Part shown: in pieces, positions 1 to 8,135 of the stretch | How the letters are laid out: each line of letters starts with the position of its first letter | How positions within the stretch are numbered: the first letter of the stretch is position 1 | Assembly (NCBI GenBank): GCA_937890595.1 | Contig: CALADM010000016.1 | Location: 37,600 to 101,599 of the forward strand | DNA length: 64,000 nt | From: CAJMNU01 sp905214855 | GTDB lineage: Bacteria; Bacillota; Clostridia; Lachnospirales; Lachnospiraceae | Direction of reading: 5' to 3' | Program-made: the position numbers and the translations under genes | Notes under the pieces: generated by a model | What the model saw: the letters and a program-made list of their open reading frames with translations, nothing else | Told to the model about the DNA's origin: nothing | Databases searched by the model: none

Positions 1-648
1 GTAAACCTAGAAGTTTTAAACCGCTTAAATACCATGTTGATCTCTGGACAACAGGAAGAAGCTCATCAGACGCTTGACCGAATTGAGCATTATTATACAC
101 GCTTTCCATATCTTTACGAGATTCATAAAGAACAGGTTTTCTATTCCATACGAAATGTACTTTATACAGCATGGTTGAATTTAAATGGAGAAACTGGTTT
201 ATTTGAAAAACTTCCGACTTTCCATAGTGATATTACCTGTAGTTCCATGATGGAAGGTTTTCAGCAAAATATAGACTGGATCTGTGATTATAGGTATCAG
301 ACAAAGAAAAGTAAAAATGATGGATTAAAACAGAAGATCATCGATTATCTAAACCACCACTATCAGGATGCTGGATTATCTGCTTATTCTGTCAGTAAAG
401 AAATCGGTATATCAGAAAAATATCTTTCCCAATTTGTCAAAGAACAGACTGGAGAGACATTTTCATCTTATTTATTACGGATCCGGATCGAACATGCCAA
501 GAAATATCTCGAAAGTACAGATTACAGTAACGATAAGATAGCTGAGTTGACAGGCTTTGGATCTGTGAATACGTTTTACCGGAATTTTAATAAGCAGATT
601 GGTGTAACACCTAAAGTATACAAAGAAAGTCTTAAAAATATCACATAA
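1..648 (+). CDS. AraC-family transcriptional regulator, C-terminal part (5' end outside window)
   Basis: The reading frame is open at base 1, so the gene starts upstream and only about 215 C-terminal residues are visible. The last ~100 residues are an AraC/XylS-type double helix-turn-helix: a first helix pair around 'LSAYSVSKEIGISEKYLS', then the conserved second half with 'IAELTGFGSVNTFYRNFNKQIGVTP'-like spacing (G-F, F-x-R-x-F-K, G-x-T-P). The visible N-terminal part is an unassigned helical region that in this type of regulator links a sensor domain to the DNA-binding domain. It ends in a strong terminator and precedes the lyase/ABC locus on the same strand, so it probably controls that locus in response to its sugar. 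The ATG at 34 is internal, not the true start. Confidence 0.85.
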   Translation, partial: VNLEVLNRLNTMLISGQQEEAHQTLDRIEHYYTRFPYLYEIHKEQVFYSIRNVLYTAWLNLNGETGLFEKLPTFHSDITCSSMMEGFQQNIDWICDYRYQTKKSKNDGLKQKIIDYLNHHYQDAGLSAYSVSKEIGISEKYLSQFVKEQTGETFSSYLLRIRIEHAKKYLESTDYSNDKIAELTGFGSVNTFYRNFNKQIGVTPKVYKESLKNIT

Positions 649-670
649 AATCTATATATTCTTACTATAT

Positions 671-726
671 GAGAGGGTAAAGAAAAAATGAGATACCATT
701 TTCTTACCCTCTAATATTCTTTTTTC
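671..726 (+). terminator. Rho-independent terminator of the AraC regulator gene
   Basis: The inverted repeat AGAGGGTAA...TTACCCTCT, extended by GAAAA/TTTTC, is followed by a T-rich tract ending near 726. It separates the regulator from the lyase operon. Confidence 0.85.
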
Positions 727-799
727 TCTTTGTCAGTAGATAAAACATTTTCCTAATGCTATGATCGCTTATACAAAACAACAGAAAGGAGTGGTGCTT

Positions 800-2782
800 A
801 TGTTGCAAGAACAGACAGGACCATTGTTGGATGATGTCTCTTTCTTCCATGATTGTCTAAATCTGGACTATGAAGGAATGGAAGATGTAAAAAAAGCAGT
901 AGAAACCCAAAATTATGAAATGGCAAAAAAGGCGATGGCTGAATACATTAGAAAAACACTAGAGCCTGAACGACTGTTATCAATTCCCTATGAAGAGCCT
1001 GAAAACGTGTACAAATACCCAGATGAATCTGATGCGGAAGCATGTAATCGTGTAAAAGATCATGTGATGATATCTGTTGGTGTTCCTTGTGATTATGGAA
1101 AAAATCAAAAAATCGACTGGCGTGCCAATCCCACCTATAATCAATACAAAGAGTGGACATGGCAGCTAAACCGCCATCACGAACTTAAGATGCTTGCCCA
1201 TGAATATAATCGGACGAAAAATATGAAATGGGCAAAACTGGCAGCTGAATTGTTTGAATCTTGGGTAAAACAGGCTGTATATCCTGGGGATGTGATCGGA
1301 TATGCAACGGACTGTTGGAGAACAATTGAGTGCGGCATCCGTATGGGCGCAAACTGGCCGTATGTATTATTTACATTTTTCAATACAGAGCCATTTACGG
1401 ATGATGTGCTGATTCACTGGTATAAATCAGTCTGGGAACATGGACATCGTCTTTTCCATCACTCTACTCAGGGCAACTGGCTGATCATGGAAATGAATGG
1501 GCTGGCTCAGATTGGGATTCTTTATCCACAGTTTCAGCAATCTTCCCTGTGGTTGGAAACAGCATTTACAAGACTCTCTCAGGAATTAGACAGACAGATC
1601 TATCCTGACGGTTTCCAGTATGAACTGTCTACAGGATACCATGATGTGGTCATCAATAATTATCAGCGGTTATTTGAAGTAGCAAAGGCATTTGATATTC
1701 CGATTCCGAATGAAATGCTGGACAAACTGGCACTGGCATGTGAAATTGACATCAAATTGATGATGCCTAATGGACTCTTACCAGATATCAATGACGGAAA
1801 GAACGAAAAAAGCCGAGATCTGCTGCTTCCAAAGTCACGAATGCTTCCAAACAACCAGAAGATCCGTTATATCATCACTGCCGGACAGGAAGGGGAAGCA
1901 CCAGATTACTGTTCCATTAACCTTCCATACTCAGGTTTTGCTGTTATGAGAAATGGCTGGAAAAAAGATTCCATATGGGCATTATTTGATGGTGCTCCTT
2001 TCGGAAGGGCACATCAGCATGAGGATAAATTATCACTACTTGTTTATGCAGGTGGACGGCTTCTTATCACAGAAGGTGGTAATTATGCCTATGACGATTC
2101 TGAAATGAGAAAATATGTACTGTCTTCCAGATCACACAATACTGTGCGAGTGGACGGTATGGGGCAAAACAGAAGAAAAGACTATACATGGAAAGATGAG
2201 GATATCAAAAAGAAATCGGATATGGCATGGAAGGCAGGGGAAGAATTTGATTATGCAAAAAGTACCTATGCCGAAGGATATGGACCAAATGCCGTCAGAG
2301 GGGTTCTTCATAACAGGAGCGTTTATTTTGTCAAAAAGCCAGAAAATGGATTACAGCCTTTCTTCTTGGTGGTAGATCGTATGTTTTCTGATATATCCCA
2401 TGAATATGAGGTGATGTGGCATGTAGACAGTGAAGAAGCAGTTCTATCAGAATCTGGTGTAGATACCAAAGATATCAATGTATGTATTTCCGGAGAAAAT
2501 CGGAGTCTGTCAGTGATTTCCGGACAGGAAAGTCCAGAATGGCAGGGATTTGTAGCCACAGGAACAGAACAGGGAATGTACAGACCTGTAAATTGTGTAA
2601 GCGCTATAGCAAAAGGGAAAAACCTTCGCATCGTGACAGCTCTTTATCCACATTTGGATAAGGAAAGACGTATTATCTGTGTAAAAGCAGAGGAAGATCC
2701 AACAAGTCAGCAAATATCTGTTGCCTTGGAAGATGGAAGTTGGGTTACATATAATGAACAAGATATGCGGGGCAATGAATGA
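800..2782 (+). CDS. Heparinase II/III family polysaccharide lyase
   Basis: 660 aa. The fold is an N-terminal alpha/alpha toroid followed by a beta-sandwich, as in heparinase II/III, PL12, PL15 and PL21 enzymes; these cleave uronic-acid glycosidic bonds by beta-elimination. The N-terminal half carries the family pattern around 'ECGIRMGANW' and 'NWLIMEMNGLAQIG'. The C-terminal domain has G-R-A-H-Q-H-E-D (about residues 401-408), 'ITEGGNYAYDD' and 'SRSHNTV', the usual heparinase_II_III block. There is no signal peptide, so it should act in the cytoplasm on imported oligosaccharides. I chose ATG 800 rather than the in-frame ATG 761 because AGAAAGGAG lies just upstream of 800. It is followed by a sugar-type ABC importer on the same strand. 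The substrate (glycosaminoglycan, alginate-like or other uronate oligomer) cannot be read from the sequence. Confidence 0.88.
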   Translation: MLQEQTGPLLDDVSFFHDCLNLDYEGMEDVKKAVETQNYEMAKKAMAEYIRKTLEPERLLSIPYEEPENVYKYPDESDAEACNRVKDHVMISVGVPCDYGKNQKIDWRANPTYNQYKEWTWQLNRHHELKMLAHEYNRTKNMKWAKLAAELFESWVKQAVYPGDVIGYATDCWRTIECGIRMGANWPYVLFTFFNTEPFTDDVLIHWYKSVWEHGHRLFHHSTQGNWLIMEMNGLAQIGILYPQFQQSSLWLETAFTRLSQELDRQIYPDGFQYELSTGYHDVVINNYQRLFEVAKAFDIPIPNEMLDKLALACEIDIKLMMPNGLLPDINDGKNEKSRDLLLPKSRMLPNNQKIRYIITAGQEGEAPDYCSINLPYSGFAVMRNGWKKDSIWALFDGAPFGRAHQHEDKLSLLVYAGGRLLITEGGNYAYDDSEMRKYVLSSRSHNTVRVDGMGQNRRKDYTWKDEDIKKKSDMAWKAGEEFDYAKSTYAEGYGPNAVRGVLHNRSVYFVKKPENGLQPFFLVVDRMFSDISHEYEVMWHVDSEEAVLSESGVDTKDINVCISGENRSLSVISGQESPEWQGFVATGTEQGMYRPVNCVSAIAKGKNLRIVTALYPHLDKERRIICVKAEEDPTSQQISVALEDGSWVTYNEQDMRGNE

Positions 2783-2835
2783 CAGCATATAAATCATCAA
2801 GTACTTGATATGTACTGAAAGAGAAGGAGAATCTT

Positions 2836-4530
2836 ATGAGAAAAAAACAGATCATGGCATTGGGGCTGGCAGCTGTAATGGCATCTGCAACGTTAGCAGG
2901 ATGTGGAGGAAATAAAACCTCATCTGAAACAACACAGGGAAACAATTCATCATTAACAGCAACAACTGAAACAACTGATAACAAGCTGGTGGTAGCCATC
3001 CAGACAAACAGTTATGTAACAGATTATGATAATAACTATATGACCAAATATCTGGAAGATAAATTAGATATGGATATTGAATTCTACCAGCTTCCGGCAG
3101 CTACAGAAGAAGTAAGAACAAAAGTATCCTTGATGGCTACCTCTGCCGACAACTTACCAGATATTCTAATCGTAGGAAATGCATTGACACCTGAGACTAT
3201 TTTGGAATACGGCAGCAGTGGTGTATTCCTTCCACTGAATGAATATACCCAAGACCCGTCCAAAATGCCGAATTACAACGCAATCCCAGAGGAAGATAAA
3301 AAAGTCATGGAAGCTGCACAGACTATGGCAGACGGAAATATATACAGCCTATCAAGCTATGAACCAGAAACATGGAATTTAACACCAAACCGTACTTTCA
3401 TCAATAAGGCATGGCTGGATAAATTAGGACTGGATATTCCTAAGACCACAGATGAACTGAAAACTGTACTGAAAGCCTTCCACGATCAGGATCCAAACGG
3501 CAATGGAATTCAGGATGAAATTGGTATTTACGGATATCAGACAGGCGGATATGGTCAGAATATCATCGCAGCACTGATGAATTCTTTTGAATTCTGGAAT
3601 GGCGGATCATTAAATGGTGGTCTTGCATTATCTGATGAAGGAAAACAGGTGATCGCACCGTTTACTACAGAGGGATGGAAAGCAGGTCTTACCTATATGA
3701 ATGACCTGTACAATGAAGGTTTGCTGTCTCCGGCAATCTTTACAGATGACGATACCCAGTTTAAAGCAACATTAAATGAAGAGACAAATGTAGTCGGACT
3801 GACCTCCATCGGTTCTCTTTCTAATTATCCAGACGCAGCAAATAACAAGAATTTTCTGGAAATGGAATTAATCGAACCACTTACAGGACCGGAAGGCAAA
3901 TGTTATACACCATATACAGACTATTCACCAAATCAAAACTTCTTTATTTTTAGTGACTGCAAGAATATCGATCTGGCAATTCAATTTGCAGATGAATTTT
4001 TCAGTACAGAAACTTCCATAATCAGCAGATTTGGAGAAGAAGGTGTCGATTATACCTCTGATGAAGAACAGCTAAAAACTATGACAAATGCATATGTAGA
4101 GGAAGGACTTTATGATAAAGTAACTCTGGCATACATTTCCAATTACTGGCTGGAACCAAGTGCTAAAACGTGGCATGGTGTTTCCCCAAGATATGCAAGT
4201 GCACAAGCATCCAATACTGTTGCTAATGGAATGATCCCATATGATTCAGAAGATAAGACTCAGTTAAATGCAAAGAACTATAAATATTATTCTGACAAGC
4301 ATCCAGAGCATACCCTTCCACTTCTCCACTACACAAAAGAAGAAGCTGGTATGATTCAGGAAGCATTATCTAATATACCAACTTATATCCATCAGACAAT
4401 GGCAGAATTCATTACTGGAGCCAGAGATATTAATGATGGATGGGATTCCTACATTTCTGAATTAAACGGAATGGGGCTCGAAGAATGGCTCACATGTGCA
4501 CAGGCTGCGTATGATCGCTCTAAGCAATAA
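2836..4530 (+). CDS. Extracellular solute-binding lipoprotein of a sugar ABC importer (LplA-like)
   Basis: 564 aa. The N-terminus has a basic stretch, a hydrophobic core and a lipobox L-A-G-C, with Cys23 as the lipidated residue, so the protein is anchored outside the membrane. A Ser/Thr-rich linker follows, then a family 1-type solute-binding fold with a Ca-binding-like 'DQDPNGNGIQDEIG' loop often seen in large LplA-type oligosaccharide binders. At about 560 residues it is a typical large member. A strong Shine-Dalgarno (GAAGGAGA) precedes the ATG. It sits between the lyase and two permeases, which suggests it captures the oligosaccharide that the lyase degrades. No ATPase gene is present, as usual for this class, which shares a general MsmK-type ATPase. 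Substrate unknown. Confidence 0.9.
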   Translation: MRKKQIMALGLAAVMASATLAGCGGNKTSSETTQGNNSSLTATTETTDNKLVVAIQTNSYVTDYDNNYMTKYLEDKLDMDIEFYQLPAATEEVRTKVSLMATSADNLPDILIVGNALTPETILEYGSSGVFLPLNEYTQDPSKMPNYNAIPEEDKKVMEAAQTMADGNIYSLSSYEPETWNLTPNRTFINKAWLDKLGLDIPKTTDELKTVLKAFHDQDPNGNGIQDEIGIYGYQTGGYGQNIIAALMNSFEFWNGGSLNGGLALSDEGKQVIAPFTTEGWKAGLTYMNDLYNEGLLSPAIFTDDDTQFKATLNEETNVVGLTSIGSLSNYPDAANNKNFLEMELIEPLTGPEGKCYTPYTDYSPNQNFFIFSDCKNIDLAIQFADEFFSTETSIISRFGEEGVDYTSDEEQLKTMTNAYVEEGLYDKVTLAYISNYWLEPSAKTWHGVSPRYASAQASNTVANGMIPYDSEDKTQLNAKNYKYYSDKHPEHTLPLLHYTKEEAGMIQEALSNIPTYIHQTMAEFITGARDINDGWDSYISELNGMGLEEWLTCAQAAYDRSKQ

Positions 4531-4565
4531 ATGATGCAAATGAGAATCAGTAGAAAGGAGTCATC

Positions 4566-5513
4566 ATGGCAGAAAAAACAAAGAAAGGCTATCGAAAACA
4601 AAGAAGCCTGAAAAAACAGATCCGTGATAGATGGCAGTTATATCTGCTGCTTTTACTGCCTCTTGCTTATATCGTGATATTTGCATATATTCCTATGGGC
4701 GGTCTTATCATCGCCTTTAAAGATTATAATATCAGAAAAGGAATCTGGGGAAGCGAATGGGTTGGTCTGGAAAACTTCATAAAGTTTTTTACTTCTTATA
4801 AATTCCCCATTATTATAAAAAACACGCTGACGATTTCTCTGTACAGTCTGGCTGTCACCTTTCCTATTCCTATTATTTTTGCCCTGCTGTTAAATGCCAT
4901 GCTTGGACGAAAATATAAAAAAATCATACAGACAGTGACTTACATTCCATATTTTATCTCAACAGTAGTTATGGTGGGTCTGATCTTCCAGATCTTGAAT
5001 AACCGAAGCGGAATCTATGGAAGCCTCTACACAATGTTGACAGACAAAACAGCTCCCAACATATTGGCAAATGGAAAGCTTTTTAAACACATTTATGTAT
5101 GGTCTGGAGTCTGGCAGACAACAGGCTATAGTGCGATCGTCTATATTGCTGCTCTAGCCGGTGTAGATCAGTCCCTGCATGAGGCAGCAAAAATCGATGG
5201 AGCAAGCCGATTTCAGCGCTTATGGTATATTGATGTGCAGGCGATACTTCCAACCGCAAGCATTATGCTGATTCTGGCAGTTGGAAATATTATGAACGTG
5301 GGATTTGAGAAAGTTCTTTTAATGCAGAATAACCTAAACTTAAATTACAGTGAGATCATCTCCACCTATGTTTATAAAGTAGGTCTCGCCAGTGGGATCA
5401 ATGACTTTTCTTTATCCACAGCAATCAGTATGTTCAACTCTGTGATCAACTTTATTCTTCTCATCATTGCCAACTGGGGAAGTAAAAAGTTGAGTGGAAA
5501 CGGAATTTTCTAA
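4566..5513 (+). CDS. ABC sugar transporter permease (LplB/YteP type)
   Basis: 315 aa, with a basic cytoplasmic N-terminus and about six membrane segments. The inner-membrane permease signature for docking the ATPase, E-A-A-x-I-D-G-A-S, lies near residues 208-216. Length and sequence style fit the LplB/YteP subgroup of carbohydrate ABC permeases. A good Shine-Dalgarno (GAAAGGAG) precedes ATG 4566. The stop is ten bases before the start of the second permease and its last bases contribute to that gene's ribosome-binding site, so the two are translationally linked. Expected to form a heterodimer with the next product. Confidence 0.92.
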   Translation: MAEKTKKGYRKQRSLKKQIRDRWQLYLLLLLPLAYIVIFAYIPMGGLIIAFKDYNIRKGIWGSEWVGLENFIKFFTSYKFPIIIKNTLTISLYSLAVTFPIPIIFALLLNAMLGRKYKKIIQTVTYIPYFISTVVMVGLIFQILNNRSGIYGSLYTMLTDKTAPNILANGKLFKHIYVWSGVWQTTGYSAIVYIAALAGVDQSLHEAAKIDGASRFQRLWYIDVQAILPTASIMLILAVGNIMNVGFEKVLLMQNNLNLNYSEIISTYVYKVGLASGINDFSLSTAISMFNSVINFILLIIANWGSKKLSGNGIF

Positions 5514-5523
5514 GGAGGGTGTT

Positions 5524-6417
5524 ATGCATAAATTTAAACAATACAGCTGGAATGACAAGATATTTTACATTGCAGTCACAGTAATCTTAACATTCTTCTT
5601 TCTCATGGTATTATATCCTTGTATTTATGTGATCAGTGCTTCCTTTTCTTCAGGAACTGCTGTCCAAAGTGGAAAAGTAGTGCTGTTTCCGGTAGATTTT
5701 AGTTTGGAAGGATACAAAACTGTATTTAATACCAGTACTGTGTGGATCGGATTTCGCAATTCCCTGTTTTACACATTTGTAGGAACAGCGATCAATATCA
5801 CCATGACAATAACCACAGCATATTGTCTTTCCAGACATGACCTTCCGGGAAGAAATGCCATTATGATGATCTTTACCTTTACCATGTTTTTTAATGGTGG
5901 TATGATCACTGCCTATATGCTGGTGCAAAGTCTAGGGCTTTTAAATACTGTATGGTCACTGCTTCTTCCTGGGGCAATCGGTGTATACAACTTAATTGTC
6001 GCAAAAACATTTATCCAAAACTCCATCCCAACAGAACTTTTAGAGGCAGCTCAGATAGACGGCTGTTCTGATATCATGTATTTTTTGAAAATAGTCCTTC
6101 CTCTATCAAAAGCTATTATTGCTGTATTAGTACTGTTCTATGGAGTTGGACACTGGAACTCATATTTTAATGCTATGCTTTATCTGCATGACAAATCATT
6201 GTATCCATTGACCCTGTTCTTGAGAGAGATCTTGATGGCAGACCAGATCGACCCATCGACAGTGACAGATCCTGAACTTCAGGCACAGTTGGCTCAGGCA
6301 GCCGGTGTGATCAAATATGCCCTGATTGTTGTGAGTATGGTTCCGGTTTTACTCATCTACCCATTTATTCAAAAATATTTTGTAAAAGGTGTAATGATCG
6401 GATCAGTCAAAGGATAA
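5524..6417 (+). CDS. ABC sugar transporter permease (YtcP/YesQ type)
   Basis: 297 aa with six predicted membrane segments. The ATPase-docking motif E-A-A-Q-I-D-G-C-S is near residue 176. The ending 'YFVKGVMIGSVKG' is the typical C-terminus of the YtcP/YesQ subgroup. The start is ATG 5524 rather than 5494 because AAGGAGGG (about 5512-5519) sits ideally before it and overlaps the stop of the preceding permease. Partner of the LplB-like permease. The last codons are duplicated just downstream, see the repeat entry. Confidence 0.92.
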   Translation: MHKFKQYSWNDKIFYIAVTVILTFFFLMVLYPCIYVISASFSSGTAVQSGKVVLFPVDFSLEGYKTVFNTSTVWIGFRNSLFYTFVGTAINITMTITTAYCLSRHDLPGRNAIMMIFTFTMFFNGGMITAYMLVQSLGLLNTVWSLLLPGAIGVYNLIVAKTFIQNSIPTELLEAAQIDGCSDIMYFLKIVLPLSKAIIAVLVLFYGVGHWNSYFNAMLYLHDKSLYPLTLFLREILMADQIDPSTVTDPELQAQLAQAAGVIKYALIVVSMVPVLLIYPFIQKYFVKGVMIGSVKG

Positions 6418-6499
6418 TAGAAAAAACGTGATGATTGAATCAAGTAAAGAACAAAAGAAAAAGGCGTAATGACCGGATCAGTCAAAGGATAATAGAAAA
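6384..6499 (+). repeat. Direct duplication of the permease 3' end, period 75 bp
   Basis: About 36-40 bases ending the permease gene (around 6384-6424) recur at about 6458-6499 with two or three changes. The period of 75 bp is a multiple of three, and the second copy would still encode K-G-V-M-T-G-S-V-K-G followed by a stop. It looks like the leftover tail of a second, paralogous permease or a slippage duplication. Confidence 0.85.
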
Positions 6500-6502
6500 T
6501 AT

Positions 6503-6565
6503 AATACTCCCCCTATGGTAGGAAATGGAATGATCCAAACTCTATCATAGGAGGAGTATTTTTAT
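6503..6565 (+). terminator. Terminator of the lyase/ABC operon
   Basis: A long inverted repeat, AATACTCC-C-CCTATG near 6503-6517 pairing with CATAGGAGGAGTATT near 6546-6560, followed by TTTTT. Two mismatches or wobbles. Confidence 0.85.
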
Positions 6566-6701
6566 AGTTATTCTAGCAATTTTTTTTGTAAAAACTGTCT
6601 CATTTTCTCACCTTTTCACCTAGAATCCCTTGACAGATTGTAGTATGATATAGTGTGTCAAAAAATGTCACTGACACTCATTGTCAGGGAAAGGAGGGCG
6701 A

Positions 6702-7013
6702 ATGGACAAAATCTTAAAGAAACTATCAGAGATTGAAGAGGCAACTGCGAACATTATGGAACAGGTCAATATCCAAAAAAAAGAATATTCCAGAGAAATG
6801 GAAGAAAAAGTAACCCGTTTTGATTCTGAATTAGATGAAAAAACCAATCAACAGCTCGATGAGCTGCGCCAGAGACTGCGTACGGAGACAGAAAAAAAAC
6901 TGGCAGAACAAAAATTACAGGCAAAATCTGACCTGCAATCTATGGAAGAAAACTATACACAGAATCATACCCTCTATGTTAAACAGATTGTTTCTTCTAT
7001 GACCCAACTGTAA
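6702..7013 (+). CDS. V-type ATP synthase subunit G/H (peripheral stalk, AhaH/NtpF-like)
   Basis: 103 aa, almost entirely charged coiled coil (heptads rich in E, K, Q), the expected form of the peripheral stalk subunit that pairs with subunit E to brace A3B3 against subunit I. It is first of nine V-ATPase genes on this strand. The start is ATG 6702, preceded by AAAGGAGGG; the upstream TTG at 6681 lacks a ribosome-binding site. A small hairpin, CTGACA-N5-TGTCAG (6671-6687), lies just before the Shine-Dalgarno. A TTGACA at 6630-6635 could be a -35 box but I see no -10 at proper spacing. Assignment rests mainly on position and coiled-coil character. Confidence 0.8.
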   Translation: MDKILKKLSEIEEATANIMEQVNIQKKEYSREMEEKVTRFDSELDEKTNQQLDELRQRLRTETEKKLAEQKLQAKSDLQSMEENYTQNHTLYVKQIVSSMTQL

Positions 7014-7070
7014 CCTGCCCGTTTCCTTTTGGTACGGGTCTTCTGAATCAAGAAATGGAGGTAACTATCT

Positions 7071-8135
7071 GTGAATGGTCTTCTTACCTACAGCGGGATC
7101 GTTACAAAAATCCGGGCAATGGAGGGAAAACTCCTCTCCTATGAAGACTTTTGTGAAATGGCCTCCCTGGAAACCGTTCCGCAGGCTGTTGAATTTTTAC
7201 AAAGGCAGCCTTCCTACCATGAAATCCTGAAAGGGATGGAAGAAAACGCCATGCATCGGCGTGAACTGGAAGTACTCCTCTTCTTCGCCCACTATCGGGA
7301 TTTTGAGAAATTGTATCGCTTTGCCAATATGGCACAGCGCAAATTTCTGGATCTCTATTTCATGTTATATGAAATAGAAATACTCAAAAAAATGCTGCGT
7401 ACTTTGGCAGATCACCGAGTGTATGAGGTGAATCTATCCATTTTTTATCCGTTTTTCCAGCGTCATTCTAAGTTGGACTGGCAAAAGACTTCATCTGCTG
7501 CTACTCTGGAAGAATGGATCAGTTCTCTTGCTGGCTCTGTGTATTATGAGCCATTGTCTCAACTACAGGCAAATGGCAATGCGAACTTATTTGACTATGA
7601 AGAGACCTTGGATCTTCTATATTTAAAGACTGTATGGAAATTGAAAGATAAGGTGATCAAGAAAAAGGATCAGGAAATTCTGATCCAGAATTATGGTTCA
7701 CAGATCGATATGCAAAATATCATGTGGATTTACCGATTTAAAAAATTCTATCACCTAGAACCTGAACAGATTCTTCCTATTCTGATCCCATTTTCCTATC
7801 GTCTGAAAAAAGAAGAGATTTCTGGTCTTATCTACGCAGAAGAATTGCAGGCTTTTTTTGATGTGCTAAAACACACATACTATGCTTCCTGGGCAAACCG
7901 CCTGCATATGGATGATCTTTCTAAACTAGAGGCTTTATCTGAAGCAATCCTTGATCAGGTTTATTCTCTGAACAGTCATCGTCATCCATATTCTATCGCT
8001 TCTTTAAATGGCTATCTCTATTTTAAAGAACAGGAAATCAAGCGGATTATCACGATCATTGAAGGTATACGCTATAAACTTGACAGTCAGGAAATTTTAC
8101 AACTTATTCATATCAACAAGGGGGTATCACCGTGA
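7071..8135 (+). CDS. V-type ATP synthase subunit C (AC39/NtpC-like)
   Basis: 354 aa, the usual length for the AC39-type C subunit, which forms the all-helical collar linking the central stalk to the membrane rotor. The start 'MNGLLTYSGIVTKIRAMEGKLLS' is typical of the family. It starts at GTG 7071 with GGAGGT six to eight bases upstream, and its stop overlaps the start of the subunit I gene by four bases, implying coupled translation. In Enterococcus ntp operons the C gene lies further downstream; here it precedes I. Confidence 0.92.
   Translation: MNGLLTYSGIVTKIRAMEGKLLSYEDFCEMASLETVPQAVEFLQRQPSYHEILKGMEENAMHRRELEVLLFFAHYRDFEKLYRFANMAQRKFLDLYFMLYEIEILKKMLRTLADHRVYEVNLSIFYPFFQRHSKLDWQKTSSAATLEEWISSLAGSVYYEPLSQLQANGNANLFDYEETLDLLYLKTVWKLKDKVIKKKDQEILIQNYGSQIDMQNIMWIYRFKKFYHLEPEQILPILIPFSYRLKKEEISGLIYAEELQAFFDVLKHTYYASWANRLHMDDLSKLEALSEAILDQVYSLNSHRHPYSIASLNGYLYFKEQEIKRIITIIEGIRYKLDSQEILQLIHINKGVSP

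Noticed and set aside
6601..6701. Strong promoter for the V-ATPase operon
   Set aside because: TTGACA is present at 6630 but the TATGAT and TATAGT that follow have spacings of 8 and 13 bp, too short.
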